DNA from: Microbacterium testaceum StLB037
Lineage (GTDB): Bacteria; Actinomycetota; Actinomycetes; Actinomycetales; Microbacteriaceae
NCBI RefSeq assembly: GCF_000202635.1
Contig: NC_015125.1
Span: 1,922,001-1,986,000, forward strand
Reading direction: 5' to 3'
DNA length: 64,000 nucleotides
The translations under genes and the position numbers were made by a program. The notes below the pieces were generated by a model. The model saw nothing but the letters and a program-made list of their open reading frames with translations, had not been told where the DNA came from and searched no databases. Shown here piece by piece: positions 24,568 through 32,578 of this stretch; within the stretch, counting starts at the first letter, position 1; the number at the start of each line of letters is the position of its first letter.

Positions 24568-25896
24568 GTGACCGAAACCCTGCGCCTGGACCGCCCCGGG
24601 TGGCGCACGTGGTTGCTGTGGGGGATCGGTCTCCTCGCGTACGTCGTGTCGATCGTGAACCGCACCTCGCTCTCGGCCGTGGGCGTCGACGCGGCCACCC
24701 GCTTCCACGCCGACGCCTCGGCGCTGTCGATGTTCGCCGTGATCCAGCTCTTCGTCTACGGCGCGATGCAGATTCCCGTCGGCCTCCTCCTCGATCGGTT
24801 CGGCGCGCGCCCGATCATCGCGACCGGCATGCTGCTGATGGCGGCGGGCCAGCTCGTGATGGCGTTCGCCGATGCGGTGGGGATCGGCATCCTGGCCCGT
24901 GTGCTCATCGGCGCGGGCGACGCGGCGATCTTCCCGAGCGTGCTGCGCGTGATCGCGACGTGGTTCCCCGCTCAGAGAGCGCCTCTGCTCGTGCAGCTCA
25001 CCGGGATCATCGGGCAGTTCGGGCAGATCATCGCGGTCGTACCGCTCGCCGCCCTTCTGCACGCGACGAGCTGGAGCGTCGCGTTCGGCAGCGTCGCCGG
25101 TCTCGGCGTGCTCTTCGGTGTGCTGACGTACCTGATCATCCGCAACCGTCCTCCCGAACGACGCTCCGACCCGGTCGACACGTCCGTCGACACGCAGACG
25201 GGCGCGATCCGGGTCGTGAAGTCCTCCGCCGACCTGCGGCAGGGCTTCCGCGAGTCGTGGGCGCACCCGGGAACGCGGCTGGGCTTCTGGTCGCACTTCG
25301 CCACGCCGTTCGCGGGCACCGCGTTCATGCTGCTGTGGGGTTTCCCGTTCCTCACCGCGGGTGAAGGACTGGCTCCGGCCACCGCGTCGCTCATCATGAC
25401 CACGCTCGTCTTCTTCGGCATCCTGTGCGGTCCAGTGATCGGCGCGCTGTCGAGTCGGCATCCGACGCGGCGCTCGCGCTGGCTCGTGCTGCCGACGGTG
25501 GTGTTCCAGGCCGCGGTGTGGATCGTCGTCATCGTCTGGCCGGGGCCTGCGCCGGTGTGGCTGCTGATCGTGCTGATGTTCGCGCTGTCGACCGGCGGAC
25601 CCGCGTCGATGATCGCGTTCGACCACGCCCGCACGTTCACGCCGAGCCACCGACTCAGCACCGCGACGGGCATCGTGAACGGCGGCGGGTTCCTCGCGGC
25701 GCTCCTGGCGATCCTGTTCATCGGCATCGCGATGGACGTGCAGGGAGCCGGCACCCCCGACACCTACTCCCTGGATGCCTTCCGCTGGGCGTTCCTCATG
25801 CAAGTGCCGCTGTGGCTCGTCGGGGGCATCGCGATCGCGGTCGAGCGCGGGCGCACGATCCGCCACGTCGGCGGGATCGACAAGCTGCCCCGCTGA
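24568..25896 (+). CDS. MFS transporter
   Basis: A 442-residue major facilitator permease with 12 transmembrane helices. The motif A region reads GLLLDRFGARPIIATGMLL between helices 2 and 3. The first-helix segment VNRTSLSAVGVDAATRFHADASALSMF is typical of the anion:cation symporter/OPA-like branch (hexuronate or phthalate transporters), but the substrate is not certain. No enzyme genes flank it to suggest a pathway. The stop is 4 bases before the stop of the convergent small membrane protein gene. Confidence 0.85.
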   Translation: MTETLRLDRPGWRTWLLWGIGLLAYVVSIVNRTSLSAVGVDAATRFHADASALSMFAVIQLFVYGAMQIPVGLLLDRFGARPIIATGMLLMAAGQLVMAFADAVGIGILARVLIGAGDAAIFPSVLRVIATWFPAQRAPLLVQLTGIIGQFGQIIAVVPLAALLHATSWSVAFGSVAGLGVLFGVLTYLIIRNRPPERRSDPVDTSVDTQTGAIRVVKSSADLRQGFRESWAHPGTRLGFWSHFATPFAGTAFMLLWGFPFLTAGEGLAPATASLIMTTLVFFGILCGPVIGALSSRHPTRRSRWLVLPTVVFQAAVWIVVIVWPGPAPVWLLIVLMFALSTGGPASMIAFDHARTFTPSHRLSTATGIVNGGGFLAALLAILFIGIAMDVQGAGTPDTYSLDAFRWAFLMQVPLWLVGGIAIAVERGRTIRHVGGIDKLPR

Positions 25897-25900
25897 CGGC

Positions 25901-26305
25901 TCACGCCTGACCGGTCAGGCGGCTCCACAGCTCGCCGAGGATCGGGACGACGTCGGAGGCGCGCTCCGCGGATCCGGATGCCACGGCCACGAGCGGGAAC
26001 ACCGTCACCGCCAGCGCGACGACGACGGCGAGCACGACCCACACGATCGCGAAGCCCGTGCGACGGCGGGTGAGCGCGAGAAGGAGGAGCCCCGCGACGA
26101 CGACGGCGCCGACCAGCGTGACGAGGGTCACGCTCAGCGCGGGGAAGGGGATGAGCCCCGCAGTCGACGCGGTGGTCCCGGCGAGGAAGCCGACGAGCGG
26201 AAGGAAGAGCCCCAGCGCGATGAGGACCACGAGTCCTGCGCCGATCCCCGTCGCGATGAAGACGCCCCGCGGGCGACGGGCGGTGGTGATGCGTCCGGCT
26301 CTCAT
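25901..26305 (-). CDS. Three-helix membrane protein
   Basis: A 134-residue protein with a basic N-terminus (MRAGRITTARRPRG) and three hydrophobic segments (about 17-40, 55-76, 85-108), ending in an amphipathic tail. The family is not recognised. ATG at 26305 has GAGGAG eight bases upstream. It converges on the MFS gene with four bases between the stops. Confidence 0.65.
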   Translation of the reverse strand: MRAGRITTARRPRGVFIATGIGAGLVVLIALGLFLPLVGFLAGTTASTAGLIPFPALSVTLVTLVGAVVVAGLLLLALTRRRTGFAIVWVVLAVVVALAVTVFPLVAVASGSAERASDVVPILGELWSRLTGQA

Positions 26306-26422
26306 CGTGTCGTCTCCTCGTCTGCCCGCGCGGCGCGGGCGTCACGGGTGAGACGAGTCGACGGGGGCCTTCGTCATGCGTCGAGGCTGATCCGGTTCCC
26401 CAGGCCCCGGTGCGGCATCCCC

Positions 26423-26493
26423 TGTCCCACTTATGGCCGGTCGCGTCGCCGCGAACTGGCGAAAAGTGGGACACGAAGCGTCAGAAGTGGGAC
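26423..26493. repeat. Inverted and direct GTCCCACTT repeats
   Basis: TGTCCCACTT (26423-26432) is inverted relative to AAGTGGGACA (26464-26473), and AAGTGGGAC recurs directly at 26485-26493. The element lies upstream of the GNAT gene in a 276-base gap with no gene. Confidence 0.6.
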
Positions 26494-26505
26494 GAGGGTG
26501 TCTGG

Positions 26506-26560
26506 CGCCGGCGCGGGCGCGGGCACAGTCGCGGGCGCGGGCGCGGGCGCAGGCGCCGTC
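26506..26560. repeat. GGGCGC microsatellite-like tract
   Basis: About 55 bases built mainly of GGGCGC/GCGGGC hexamers, directly upstream of the GNAT promoter. Confidence 0.6.
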
Positions 26561-26569
26561 GCCGGATGC

Positions 26570-26575
26570 CAGACT
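26570..26575 (+). promoter_or_regulatory. -10-like box of the GNAT gene
   Basis: CAGACT, then CGGGGC, then ATG at 26582. Confidence 0.4.
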
Positions 26576-26581
26576 CGGGGC

Positions 26582-27268
26582 ATGAGCGAGATCGACATCC
26601 GTCCGCTGGGAACGATCGAGGGGATCCACGAGGCCTCTCGTCTCTTCGACGCCGTCTGGGTCGGGGATCGCGCGACGATGCCGGCGAACATCCTGCGGGC
26701 GCTCGAGCACTCCGGCAACTACGTCGTCGGGCTCTTCGACGAGGATCGCATGATCGGAGCCTCGGCGGCCTTCTTCGGCCCGCCCGCCGACAGGTCGATG
26801 CACTCGCACATCACCGGCGTGCTGCCCGGCTATCAGGGCCGCGGCCTCGGTCGACAGCTGAAGAACCACCAGCGGGAGTGGGCGCTTGAGCGGGGCGTCG
26901 GACGCATCACGTGGACCTTCGACCCGCTGATCGCGCGCAACGCGCACTTCAACCTCGCCGCCCTCGGCACGCGCGTGACCGACTACCTCGTCAACCAGTA
27001 CGGCGAGATGCCCGACGACGTGAACCGCGGCGACGAGTCCGACCGGCTCATGGTCGCGTGGGCGCTCGCCGAGCCGCCCGCGGCCACGCGCGGGGACGCC
27101 GAGATCCTGGCCGTCGTGCCCGTGCCCGACGACATCGAGGCTCTCCGCCGCACCGACCCGGCGGCGGCTGCCGAGTGGCGCGTCCGCGTGCGAGACGAGC
27201 TGCGGGGGCAGTTGGCATCCGGGCGCCGGATCGGCGGCTTCGACCGCCGGGGCTACCTGATCGTCTGA
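26582..27268 (+). CDS. GNAT family N-acetyltransferase (COG3375-like)
   Basis: A 228-residue protein. The acetyl-CoA binding motif A is HITGVLPGYQGRGLGRQLKNHQREWAL (about residues 78-104), with the Q/RxxGxG/A signature as YQGRGLGRQL. A conserved WTFDPLIARNAHFNLAALG segment follows, a feature of the larger COG3375 acetyltransferases. The C-terminal 70 residues extend past the usual GNAT core. The acceptor is unknown. It is the only plus-strand gene in this stretch and ends 3 bases before the stop of the convergent small-protein gene. Confidence 0.82.
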   Translation: MSEIDIRPLGTIEGIHEASRLFDAVWVGDRATMPANILRALEHSGNYVVGLFDEDRMIGASAAFFGPPADRSMHSHITGVLPGYQGRGLGRQLKNHQREWALERGVGRITWTFDPLIARNAHFNLAALGTRVTDYLVNQYGEMPDDVNRGDESDRLMVAWALAEPPAATRGDAEILAVVPVPDDIEALRRTDPAAAAEWRVRVRDELRGQLASGRRIGGFDRRGYLIV

Positions 27269-27271
27269 GGC

Positions 27272-27481
27272 TCAGGAGCCAGAGACGGGTTCGTCCTTCT
27301 CGGCAGCCGCGTCGCCCTGACCCGGACCCGGGCGCACCGCGGCGTCATCGCGCACGTCGATGCGTGTGACGCCGTCGTGCTCGGTCACGTCGAAGCGGGG
27401 GGCCGCGTCTTCCTCGGTGGCCTTCGGGGCGCTCGTCAGCTGGTCGTGACGGTTCTCTTCGAAGCTCTTGTCGTCGCTCAC
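27272..27481 (-). CDS. Small acidic multidomain-less protein downstream of SDR
   Basis: A 69-residue, strongly acidic, probably disordered protein (SDDKSFEENRHDQLTSAPKA and onward) with no membrane span. GTG at 27481 has AAGGAG at a good distance; another in-frame GTG at 27485-27487 overlaps the SDR stop but touches the ribosome binding site. It is the second gene of a unit with the SDR. Function unknown. Confidence 0.6.
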   Translation of the reverse strand: MSDDKSFEENRHDQLTSAPKATEEDAAPRFDVTEHDGVTRIDVRDDAAVRPGPGQGDAAAEKDEPVSGS

Positions 27482-27483
27482 GC

Positions 27484-28299
27484 TCACTCCTTCTCGCCGG
27501 CCGAACGCCACGCGTCCGAGTCCATGTGCGAGCCCGCCTGCGGGCCCATCTGCAGCATTCCGCCGTCGACGACCCAGCTGGCACCCGTGACGTACGAGCC
27601 CGAGGGGGAGGCGAGGAAGCGGATCACGTCGGCGATCTCCTCGGGCTTGCCCGGGCGGCCGAGCGGGATGCCGGGGCGGTGGGTGCGCTCGGCATCCTCC
27701 GACGACATGTCGTTGATCGGGGTGGCGATCTCGCCCGGCGCGACGGCATTCGCGGTGATGCCGTACTGCCCGAGTTCGAGGGCCATCGTCTTGATGAGGC
27801 CGCCGACGCCGTGCTTCGCGGCGACGTACGGCGCGGAGCCGACGCGCGGCTGGTGCTCGTGCACGCTCGACACGACGATGAGTCGGCCGCCGACCCCCGC
27901 CTTCACCATGCGGCGGGCGGCGGTGTGCAGAGCGAGGAAAGCCCCGTCGAGATTCAGGGAGATGTCGGTGCGCCAGGTGTCGAAGTCGAGGTCGAGGAAC
28001 GAGCCGCCGATGCCGCCGCCGGCGTTGTTCACGAACACGTCGAGGCCGCCGAGCTCGTCGGCCATGGCGTTCACGGCATCCGGAACCGCGTCGAAGTCGG
28101 TCGCGTCGAACTGCGCGACGATCGCGCGCGATCCGCGGGCGCGCACCGCGGCGGCGGTCTCTTCCGCGCCGTCCTTGTCGGAGTGGTAGGTGACCGCGAC
28201 GTCCATACCGGCGTCGGCGAGGGCGAGTGCGGTGGCCGCGCCGATCCCCGAGTCGGAGCCGGTGACGATCGCGTGGCGGGGGGTGAAGTCGTCGCTCAT
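27484..28299 (-). CDS. SDR family oxidoreductase (glucose-1-dehydrogenase-like)
   Basis: A 271-residue classical SDR. Motifs: TGSDSGIG at 13-20 (cofactor), NNAG near 90, the Ser of VVSSVHE and the catalytic YVAAK near 160, and PG-EIATPINDM after it. The sequence, with NxAPGEI and VTGASWVVDGGMLQ at the end, resembles glucose/ribitol dehydrogenase-like SDRs (YhdF, YgdE). The specific sugar or alcohol is not known. The start ATG at 28299 follows TACGGT by seven bases. It appears co-transcribed with the small acidic protein gene downstream. Confidence 0.85.
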   Translation of the reverse strand: MSDDFTPRHAIVTGSDSGIGAATALALADAGMDVAVTYHSDKDGAEETAAAVRARGSRAIVAQFDATDFDAVPDAVNAMADELGGLDVFVNNAGGGIGGSFLDLDFDTWRTDISLNLDGAFLALHTAARRMVKAGVGGRLIVVSSVHEHQPRVGSAPYVAAKHGVGGLIKTMALELGQYGITANAVAPGEIATPINDMSSEDAERTHRPGIPLGRPGKPEEIADVIRFLASPSGSYVTGASWVVDGGMLQMGPQAGSHMDSDAWRSAGEKE

Positions 28300-28306
28300 G
28301 CGCCCG

Positions 28307-28312
28307 ACCGTA
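28307..28312 (-). promoter_or_regulatory. -10 box of a leaderless promoter (SDR gene)
   Basis: TACGGT on the minus strand, seven bases, then ATG at 28299. Confidence 0.45.
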
Positions 28313-28439
28313 CGCGCGCGACCCGGCCCGGTCGTCGGCCTTGCCAGGGTGGGGTCCGGGCGTTACGGTCGCGCCGTCCCGTGGGGCCGTCGCCGGTCCC
28401 TCCGCCGGCCCTCGCCGGTCCTCGGCTTGCGGCGGGACC

Positions 28440-28529
28440 GCGAGCGAAACTCCTGAGAAACCGGCGGTGGAAGGTCGCTCGGTCCCAGGGAAGCGGCCTG
28501 AGCACCGATCTTTCAGGAGTTTCGCTCGC
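28440..28529. repeat. Long perfect inverted repeat in a divergent promoter region
   Basis: GCGAGCGAAACTCCTGA (28440-28456) and TCAGGAGTTTCGCTCGC (28513-28529) are perfect 17-base inverted copies with a 56-base spacer. The rest of the 299-base gap between the SDR and OSBS-like genes has no gene. Since both genes point outward, a terminator role is unlikely; a palindromic element or regulatory cruciform is possible. Confidence 0.75.
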
Positions 28530-28586
28530 CGAAGGTGCGCCCCCGGCTCGCCGCGAGCGCGCCCCCGGCTCGCGCGGCCGTCCGGT

Positions 28587-28592
28587 TAGCCT
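28587..28592 (+). promoter_or_regulatory. -10 box of a leaderless promoter (OSBS/NSAR gene)
   Basis: TAGCCT, then GCCGTC, then ATG at 28599. Confidence 0.55.
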
Positions 28593-28598
28593 GCCGTC

Positions 28599-29732
28599 AT
28601 GCCCGTGACCCGCGCCGCCTCGCCCGTGACCCTGGATGCCGTGGAGCTCCGCGTCCTGCACCTGCCCCTCGTGTCGCCGTTCACGACGTCGTTCGGCACC
28701 GAGGCCGTGCGCGAGGTGATCGTCGTCGCGGCGGAGACGGCGGACGGTCGCGGCTGGGGAGAGGTCGTGACGATGGCCGCGCCCCTGTACTCCAGCGAGT
28801 ACACCGCGAGCGCGTGGGACGTGCTCCTTCGCTACCTCGCCCCGGCCCTCCTCGAACGCCGCACCTTCGCGCCGGAGGAGGTCCCCGGCATCCTGGCGCC
28901 CTTCGTCGGGCACCGCATGGCCAAGGCGGGCCTCGAGCTCGCCGTGATCGACGCCGCGCTCCGCGCCGAGGGGCGGAGCTTCGGCGCGTACCTCGGCGCC
29001 GAGAAGACCCGGGTGCCGTCGGGTGTCTCGGTCGGCATCCAGAGCGATCCCGCCGCGCTGGTCGACGTCGTCGGCGGGTACCTCGACGAGGGCTACGTCC
29101 GCATCAAGATCAAGATCAAGCCGGGGCGCGACCTCGCCGACACCGCCGCCGTCCGCGGGACCTTCGCCGACATCCCGTTGCAGGTCGACGCGAACTCGGC
29201 GTACACGCTTCAGGATGCCGACACCCTCGCCGAGCTGGACCGCTTCGACCTGCTGCTCATCGAGCAGCCCCTGCAGGAAGACGACCTCGTCGACCACGCG
29301 CGCCTCGCGAGGACGATCCGCACGCCCCTCTGCCTCGACGAGTCGATCGTCTCGGCGAAGGCCGCGGCCGACGCGCTGGCGCTCGGCTCCGCGGCGATCG
29401 TCAACATCAAGGCGGGACGCGTGGGCGGCTACCTCGAGGCCGTCGCGGTGCACGATCTGTGCCGGGAGGCCGGGATCCCCGTGTGGTGCGGCGGCATGCT
29501 CGAGACGGGGATCGGGCGCGCGGCCAACGCCGCTCTCGCCGCGCTCCCCGGCTTCACTCTTCCCGGCGACATCTCGGCATCCGCCCGTTTCTACGCGAAC
29601 GACATCGTCACCGAGCCCGCGGTGCTCGAGGACGGGCACATGCGCGTCCCCACCGGTTCCGGCCTCGGCGTCGAGATCGACGCGGCCGCGCTGGACGCCG
29701 CCACGGTACGGCGCGAGCGCCTCACGCGCTGA
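28599..29732 (+). CDS. menC: o-Succinylbenzoate synthase / N-succinylamino acid racemase-type enzyme
   Basis: A 377-residue enolase-superfamily enzyme of the muconate-lactonizing subgroup. Catalytic and metal residues: the lysine run KIKIK at 170-174 (K-x-K), D197 (DANSAY), E222 (IEQPL), D247 (DESI) and the second general base K271 (NIKAG). Following GRVGGYLEAV and CGGMLETGIGRAANAA match OSBS/NSAR proteins. In menaquinone synthesis MenC dehydrates SHCHC to o-succinylbenzoate; close relatives racemise N-succinyl amino acids, and many do both. No other men gene is in the window, so racemase or dual activity remains open. Confidence 0.8.
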   Translation: MPVTRAASPVTLDAVELRVLHLPLVSPFTTSFGTEAVREVIVVAAETADGRGWGEVVTMAAPLYSSEYTASAWDVLLRYLAPALLERRTFAPEEVPGILAPFVGHRMAKAGLELAVIDAALRAEGRSFGAYLGAEKTRVPSGVSVGIQSDPAALVDVVGGYLDEGYVRIKIKIKPGRDLADTAAVRGTFADIPLQVDANSAYTLQDADTLAELDRFDLLLIEQPLQEDDLVDHARLARTIRTPLCLDESIVSAKAAADALALGSAAIVNIKAGRVGGYLEAVAVHDLCREAGIPVWCGGMLETGIGRAANAALAALPGFTLPGDISASARFYANDIVTEPAVLEDGHMRVPTGSGLGVEIDAAALDAATVRRERLTR

Positions 29733-29768
29733 GCGGGGGAGAGGCCCGGCGGCGACGGGCCGCTTCGG

Positions 29769-29774
29769 TAAACT
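29769..29774 (+). promoter_or_regulatory. Possible -10 box for glyS
   Basis: TAAACT about 55 bases before the glyS GTG, in the 96-base gap after the menC-like gene. No clear -35 box. Confidence 0.35.
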
Positions 29775-29828
29775 GGAGGTCCGCGTCATCCGCGGCATCC
29801 CACAGCTTTCCCGACCATTGGAGCCACC

Positions 29829-31217
29829 GTGGCCGAACAGTCCCGCCTCGACAAGGTCATCGCCCTCGCCCGCCACCGCGGGTTCGTGTTCCAGGCCGGT
29901 GAGATCTACGGCGGTTCGCGCTCCGCGTGGGACTACGGCCCCCTCGGCACCGAGCTGAAGGAGAACATCCGTCGGCAGTGGTGGCAGACCTTCGTCCGCG
30001 GGCGCGGTGACATGGTCGGCCTCGACTCCAGCGTCATCCTCCCCAAGCGCGTGTGGGAGGCGTCGGGGCACGTCGCGACCTTCACCGACCCGCTCGTCGA
30101 GTGCCTGCACTGCCACAAGCGCTTCCGCGCCGACAACCTCATCGAGGACTTCGAGGCGCGCAAGGGACGCAAGGCCGAGAACGGCCTCGCCGACGTCCCG
30201 TGCCCGAACTGCGGCACGAAGGGCCAGTACACCGAGCCCAAGTCGTTCTCGGGTCTGGTCAAGACCTACCTCGGCGTCGTCGACGACGAGTCGGGGCTGT
30301 ACTTCCTGCGTCCCGAGACCGCGCAGGGTATCTTCGTGAACTTCTCGAACGTGCTGACGGCATCCCGTCGCAAGCCCCCGTTCGGTGTCGGCCAGGTCGG
30401 CAAGGCCTTCCGCAACGAGATCACGCCCGGAAACTTCATCTTCCGTACGCGCGAGTTCGAGCAGATGGAGATCGAGTACTTCACGCCCCCGGCCGAAGCG
30501 AACGAGTGGTTCGAGCACTGGGTCGAGGCCTGCTGGAACTGGTTCATCGACCTCGGGATCGACCCCGAGAACATGAAGCGTTTCGACGTCCCCGAGGACG
30601 ACCGCGCGCACTACTCCGCCGGCACGATCGACGTCGAGTACCGCTTCGGCTTCCCGGGCAAGGAGTGGGGCGAGCTCATGGGTGTCGCCAACCGCACCGA
30701 CTACGACCTCAAGAGCCACTCCGAGGCATCGGGTCAGTCGCTCACGTTCTTCGACCAGGCTTCGGGCGAGAAGTACACGCCCTACGTGATCGAGCCCTCG
30801 TTCGGTCTCACCCGCGCGATGATGGCGTTCCTCGTCGACTCGTACCGCGAAGAAGAGGTGCCCAACGCCAAGGGCGGCACCGACACCCGCACGGTGCTGA
30901 AGCTCGACCCGCGCCTCGCGCCCGTCAAGGTCGCCGTGCTGCCGCTCTCGCGCAACGAGCGCCTGTCGCCGCTGGCTCGCGAGACCGCCGACACCCTGCG
31001 CGCGGCCGGGTGGAACATCGACTTCGACGACGCCGGCGCCATCGGCCGCCGCTACCGTCGCCAGGACGAGATCGGCACCCCGTTCTGCGTCACGGTCGAC
31101 TTCGACTCGCTCGACGACAACGCCGTGACCGTGCGTGACCGCGACACGATGGGCCAGGAGCGCATCGGCCTCGATGCGCTCCACGGCTACCTCGCCGAAC
31201 GGCTGCGCGGAGCCTGA
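29829..31217 (+). CDS. glyS: Glycyl-tRNA synthetase (single-chain, class II)
   Basis: A 462-residue alpha2-type glycyl-tRNA synthetase, the form found in Actinobacteria. Class II motif 2 is in [21 protein letters not shown] and motif 3 in the [12 protein letters not shown] segment. ETAQGIF marks the active site. A zinc-type insertion with two Cys pairs, CLHCHKRF and CPNCGTK, lies near residues 94-127. The last 100 residues are the anticodon-binding domain. It charges tRNA-Gly. Start is GTG. The AAA ATPase gene follows 7 bases after the stop, so glyS leads the unit. Confidence 0.96.
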   Translation: MAEQSRLDKVIALARHRGFVFQAGEIYGGSRSAWDYGPLGTELKENIRRQWWQTFVRGRGDMVGLDSSVILPKRVWEASGHVATFTDPLVECLHCHKRFRADNLIEDFEARKGRKAENGLADVPCPNCGTKGQYTEPKSFSGLVKTYLGVVDDESGLYFLRPETAQGIFVNFSNVLTASRRKPPFGVGQVGKAFRNEITPGNFIFRTREFEQMEIEYFTPPAEANEWFEHWVEACWNWFIDLGIDPENMKRFDVPEDDRAHYSAGTIDVEYRFGFPGKEWGELMGVANRTDYDLKSHSEASGQSLTFFDQASGEKYTPYVIEPSFGLTRAMMAFLVDSYREEEVPNAKGGTDTRTVLKLDPRLAPVKVAVLPLSRNERLSPLARETADTLRAAGWNIDFDDAGAIGRRYRRQDEIGTPFCVTVDFDSLDDNAVTVRDRDTMGQERIGLDALHGYLAERLRGA

Positions 31218-31224
31218 TCCGGTC

Positions 31225-32577
31225 ATGACGGGCTCCGAGGACTTCGTCAACATCATCCGGGCGGCCGTCGCGGCCGACCCCGGGAACCTCGGTCTGCGCG
31301 TCGACCTCGTCGAGCTGCTGCTGCAGGATCACCTCGACGAAGCCGCCGTCGAGATCGAGCGCGTCGCCGAACGGGGAGCGAACGCGGCCACGGTGAGCGT
31401 GCTGCGCGCGCGGCTGGCGGCGGCGCGTCTGCGCGCGGGACAGGCTCCGGATGCCACGCCCGACGCGAGCGCGACGGGTGCGGCTCCGGTCGGCCCGGCC
31501 TCGGTGCCTCCGCCTCCCGCGCCCTGGGCCACGTCGCCCGCCGCGACCCCGCCTGCCGCCGCGACACCGCCCGGCACGACGCCGCCCACCGCGCCCCCGC
31601 CCGCCGCGGCGACCGGGCCGGCCCCCGCCGCGCCCGACACCGCGCCGGACGACCCGCCCCTCGTCGGGATCTCCGCGGAGCAGGTCGAGAAGCCGGTGTG
31701 GGACGTCGAGCGTCCGGCCGTGACCCTCGCCGATGTCGCCGGGCTCGACGAGGTCAAGCAGCATCTCAACGGGGCGTTCCTCCTCCCGATGCGCAATCCC
31801 GAGATGGCGCGGATGTTCGGCAAGGCCGCGCGCGGCAGCCTGCTCATGTACGGCCCACCCGGATGCGGCAAGACCTTCATCGCGCGGGCGATCGCCGGCG
31901 AGCTCGAGGCGAACTTCGTGCACGCGACCCTCGCCGACCTCGTGCGCCCGCACTTCGGCGAGACCGAGCAGGCGATCCACTCCCTCTTCGAGGCGGCGCG
32001 CGCGGCGCGGCCGTGCGTGATCTTCATCGACGAGTTCGACGCGATCGGCGGCCGGCGGACGTCCGGCGGGTCGTCGTCCCAGTACCTGCGGATGTTCGCG
32101 AGTCAACTGCTCGAAGAGCTGGACGGGGTGGATGCCGACAACGACGGCATCTACATCCTCGCCGCCACGAACCGTCCGTGGGACGTCGATCCGGCCCTCC
32201 GTCGCCCCGGACGCCTCGACCGCACCGTGCTGGTGCTTCCGCCCGACGAGCCCGCGCGCGTCGCGATCATCGAGAACACCCTGCGCGACAAGCCCGTGGC
32301 TGCGGTCGACGCGCGCGAGGTGGCGAGACGGACCGCCGAGTTCTCCGGCGCCGACATCGCCTACGTCGTGCACCAGGCGATCGAGGCCGCGTTCACCGAG
32401 TCCGTGGCATCCGGGATCCCCCGCATGATCGGCACCGCCGATCTGGAGAGGGCGGCGGCCAGGGTCGTGCCTTCCACGCGCGAGTGGTTCGAGCAGATCA
32501 AGCCGGTGCTCGAGTACGGGATCGACGACGGCACGTTCGGCCAGCTGCGGGCGTACCTCAAGCGTCACCGCATCTGA
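31225..32577 (+). CDS. AAA ATPase with helical-repeat N-terminus (Vps4/SpoVK-like)
   Basis: A 450-residue protein in three parts. Residues about 1-75 are TPR-like helices (DPGNLGLRVDLVELLLQDHLDEAAVEIERV). Residues 75-140 are a Pro/Ala linker. Residues 170-400 are an AAA+ module: Walker A GPPGCGKT at 210-217, Walker B with D269-E270 (CVIFIDEFD), and the second region of homology with AATNRPWDVDPALRRPGRLDR carrying the arginine finger. The closest well-known types are FtsH/Cdc48/Vps4 unfoldases, but no protease domain is attached. It is directly followed by a TPR-membrane protein gene. The TPR-AAA layout recalls EccA of type VII systems, though EccA belongs to the CbxX/CfqX type, so this is only an analogy. 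Confidence 0.8.
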   Translation: MTGSEDFVNIIRAAVAADPGNLGLRVDLVELLLQDHLDEAAVEIERVAERGANAATVSVLRARLAAARLRAGQAPDATPDASATGAAPVGPASVPPPPAPWATSPAATPPAAATPPGTTPPTAPPPAAATGPAPAAPDTAPDDPPLVGISAEQVEKPVWDVERPAVTLADVAGLDEVKQHLNGAFLLPMRNPEMARMFGKAARGSLLMYGPPGCGKTFIARAIAGELEANFVHATLADLVRPHFGETEQAIHSLFEAARAARPCVIFIDEFDAIGGRRTSGGSSSQYLRMFASQLLEELDGVDADNDGIYILAATNRPWDVDPALRRPGRLDRTVLVLPPDEPARVAIIENTLRDKPVAAVDAREVARRTAEFSGADIAYVVHQAIEAAFTESVASGIPRMIGTADLERAAARVVPSTREWFEQIKPVLEYGIDDGTFGQLRAYLKRHRI

Positions 32578-32578
32578 C

